From Numida meleagris (lineage: Eukaryota; Chordata; Aves; Galliformes; Numididae), in the NCBI RefSeq assembly GCF_002078875.1, contig NC_034413.1, positions 61,310,453 through 61,374,452 of the forward strand: a DNA stretch of 64,000 nucleotides, given 5' to 3'. A program made the position numbers and the translations under genes. A model generated the notes under the pieces. That model was not told the origin of the DNA. It saw only the letters and a program-made list of their open reading frames with translations, and searched no databases. Below, in pieces: positions 1 to 64,000 of this stretch; the first letter of the stretch is position 1, and each line of letters opens with the position of its first letter.

Positions 1-64000
<64,000 letters not shown>

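Overview
This is one stretch of a bird genome, most likely a galliform (chicken or a close relative). It is dotted with CR1 LINE fragments ending in the avian (ATTCTATG)n-type 3' tail. It also carries a Galluhop-like mariner remnant and a solo LTR of a type I associate with chicken. Species is not proven by the sequence.

The only protein-coding gene I can support is ADCY5 (membrane adenylyl cyclase type 5), on the minus strand. Eight consecutive internal exons are present, at 61471-61592, 37344-37455, 37046-37173, 33389-33547, 32261-32402, 22732-22872, 10510-10532 and 596-740. By comparison with mammalian ADCY5 these correspond to exons 2-9. All have GT/AG junctions and compatible phases, giving 972 bp or 324 continuous codons with no frameshift. 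They encode the linker entering C1a, the whole C1a catalytic half including both metal-binding aspartates, the C1b regulatory region, and the segment just before the second membrane module. The large first exon (N-terminus, TM1-6) and the promoter lie beyond base 64000. TM7-12 and C2 lie before base 1. ADCY5 rather than ADCY6 is indicated by the C1b sequence ([29 protein letters not shown]).

Layout by rising coordinate (3' to 5' of the gene): end of intron 9 (1-595); exon 9; intron 8 (9.8 kb, with a 400-N gap and four CR1 pieces); the 23-nt exon 8; intron 7 (12.2 kb); exon 7; intron 6 (9.4 kb); exons 6, 5, 4 and 3 in about 5.2 kb; intron 2 (24 kb, the main repeat-bearing intron, with an LTR nested inside a mariner element); exon 2; start of intron 1.

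Most relevant for a second look: the 23-nt microexon, whose skipping would frameshift the gene; the solo LTR nested in an internally deleted mariner with a readable target-site duplication; two CR1 copies identical over 235 bp up to the edge of the assembly gap although their 3' ends differ at 10 of about 81 positions; and an inverted pair of octamer (POU) motifs in an AT-rich, repeat-poor block of intron 7. I found no evidence of a wholly new biological system. No RNA genes, CRISPR arrays or other protein genes are supported.
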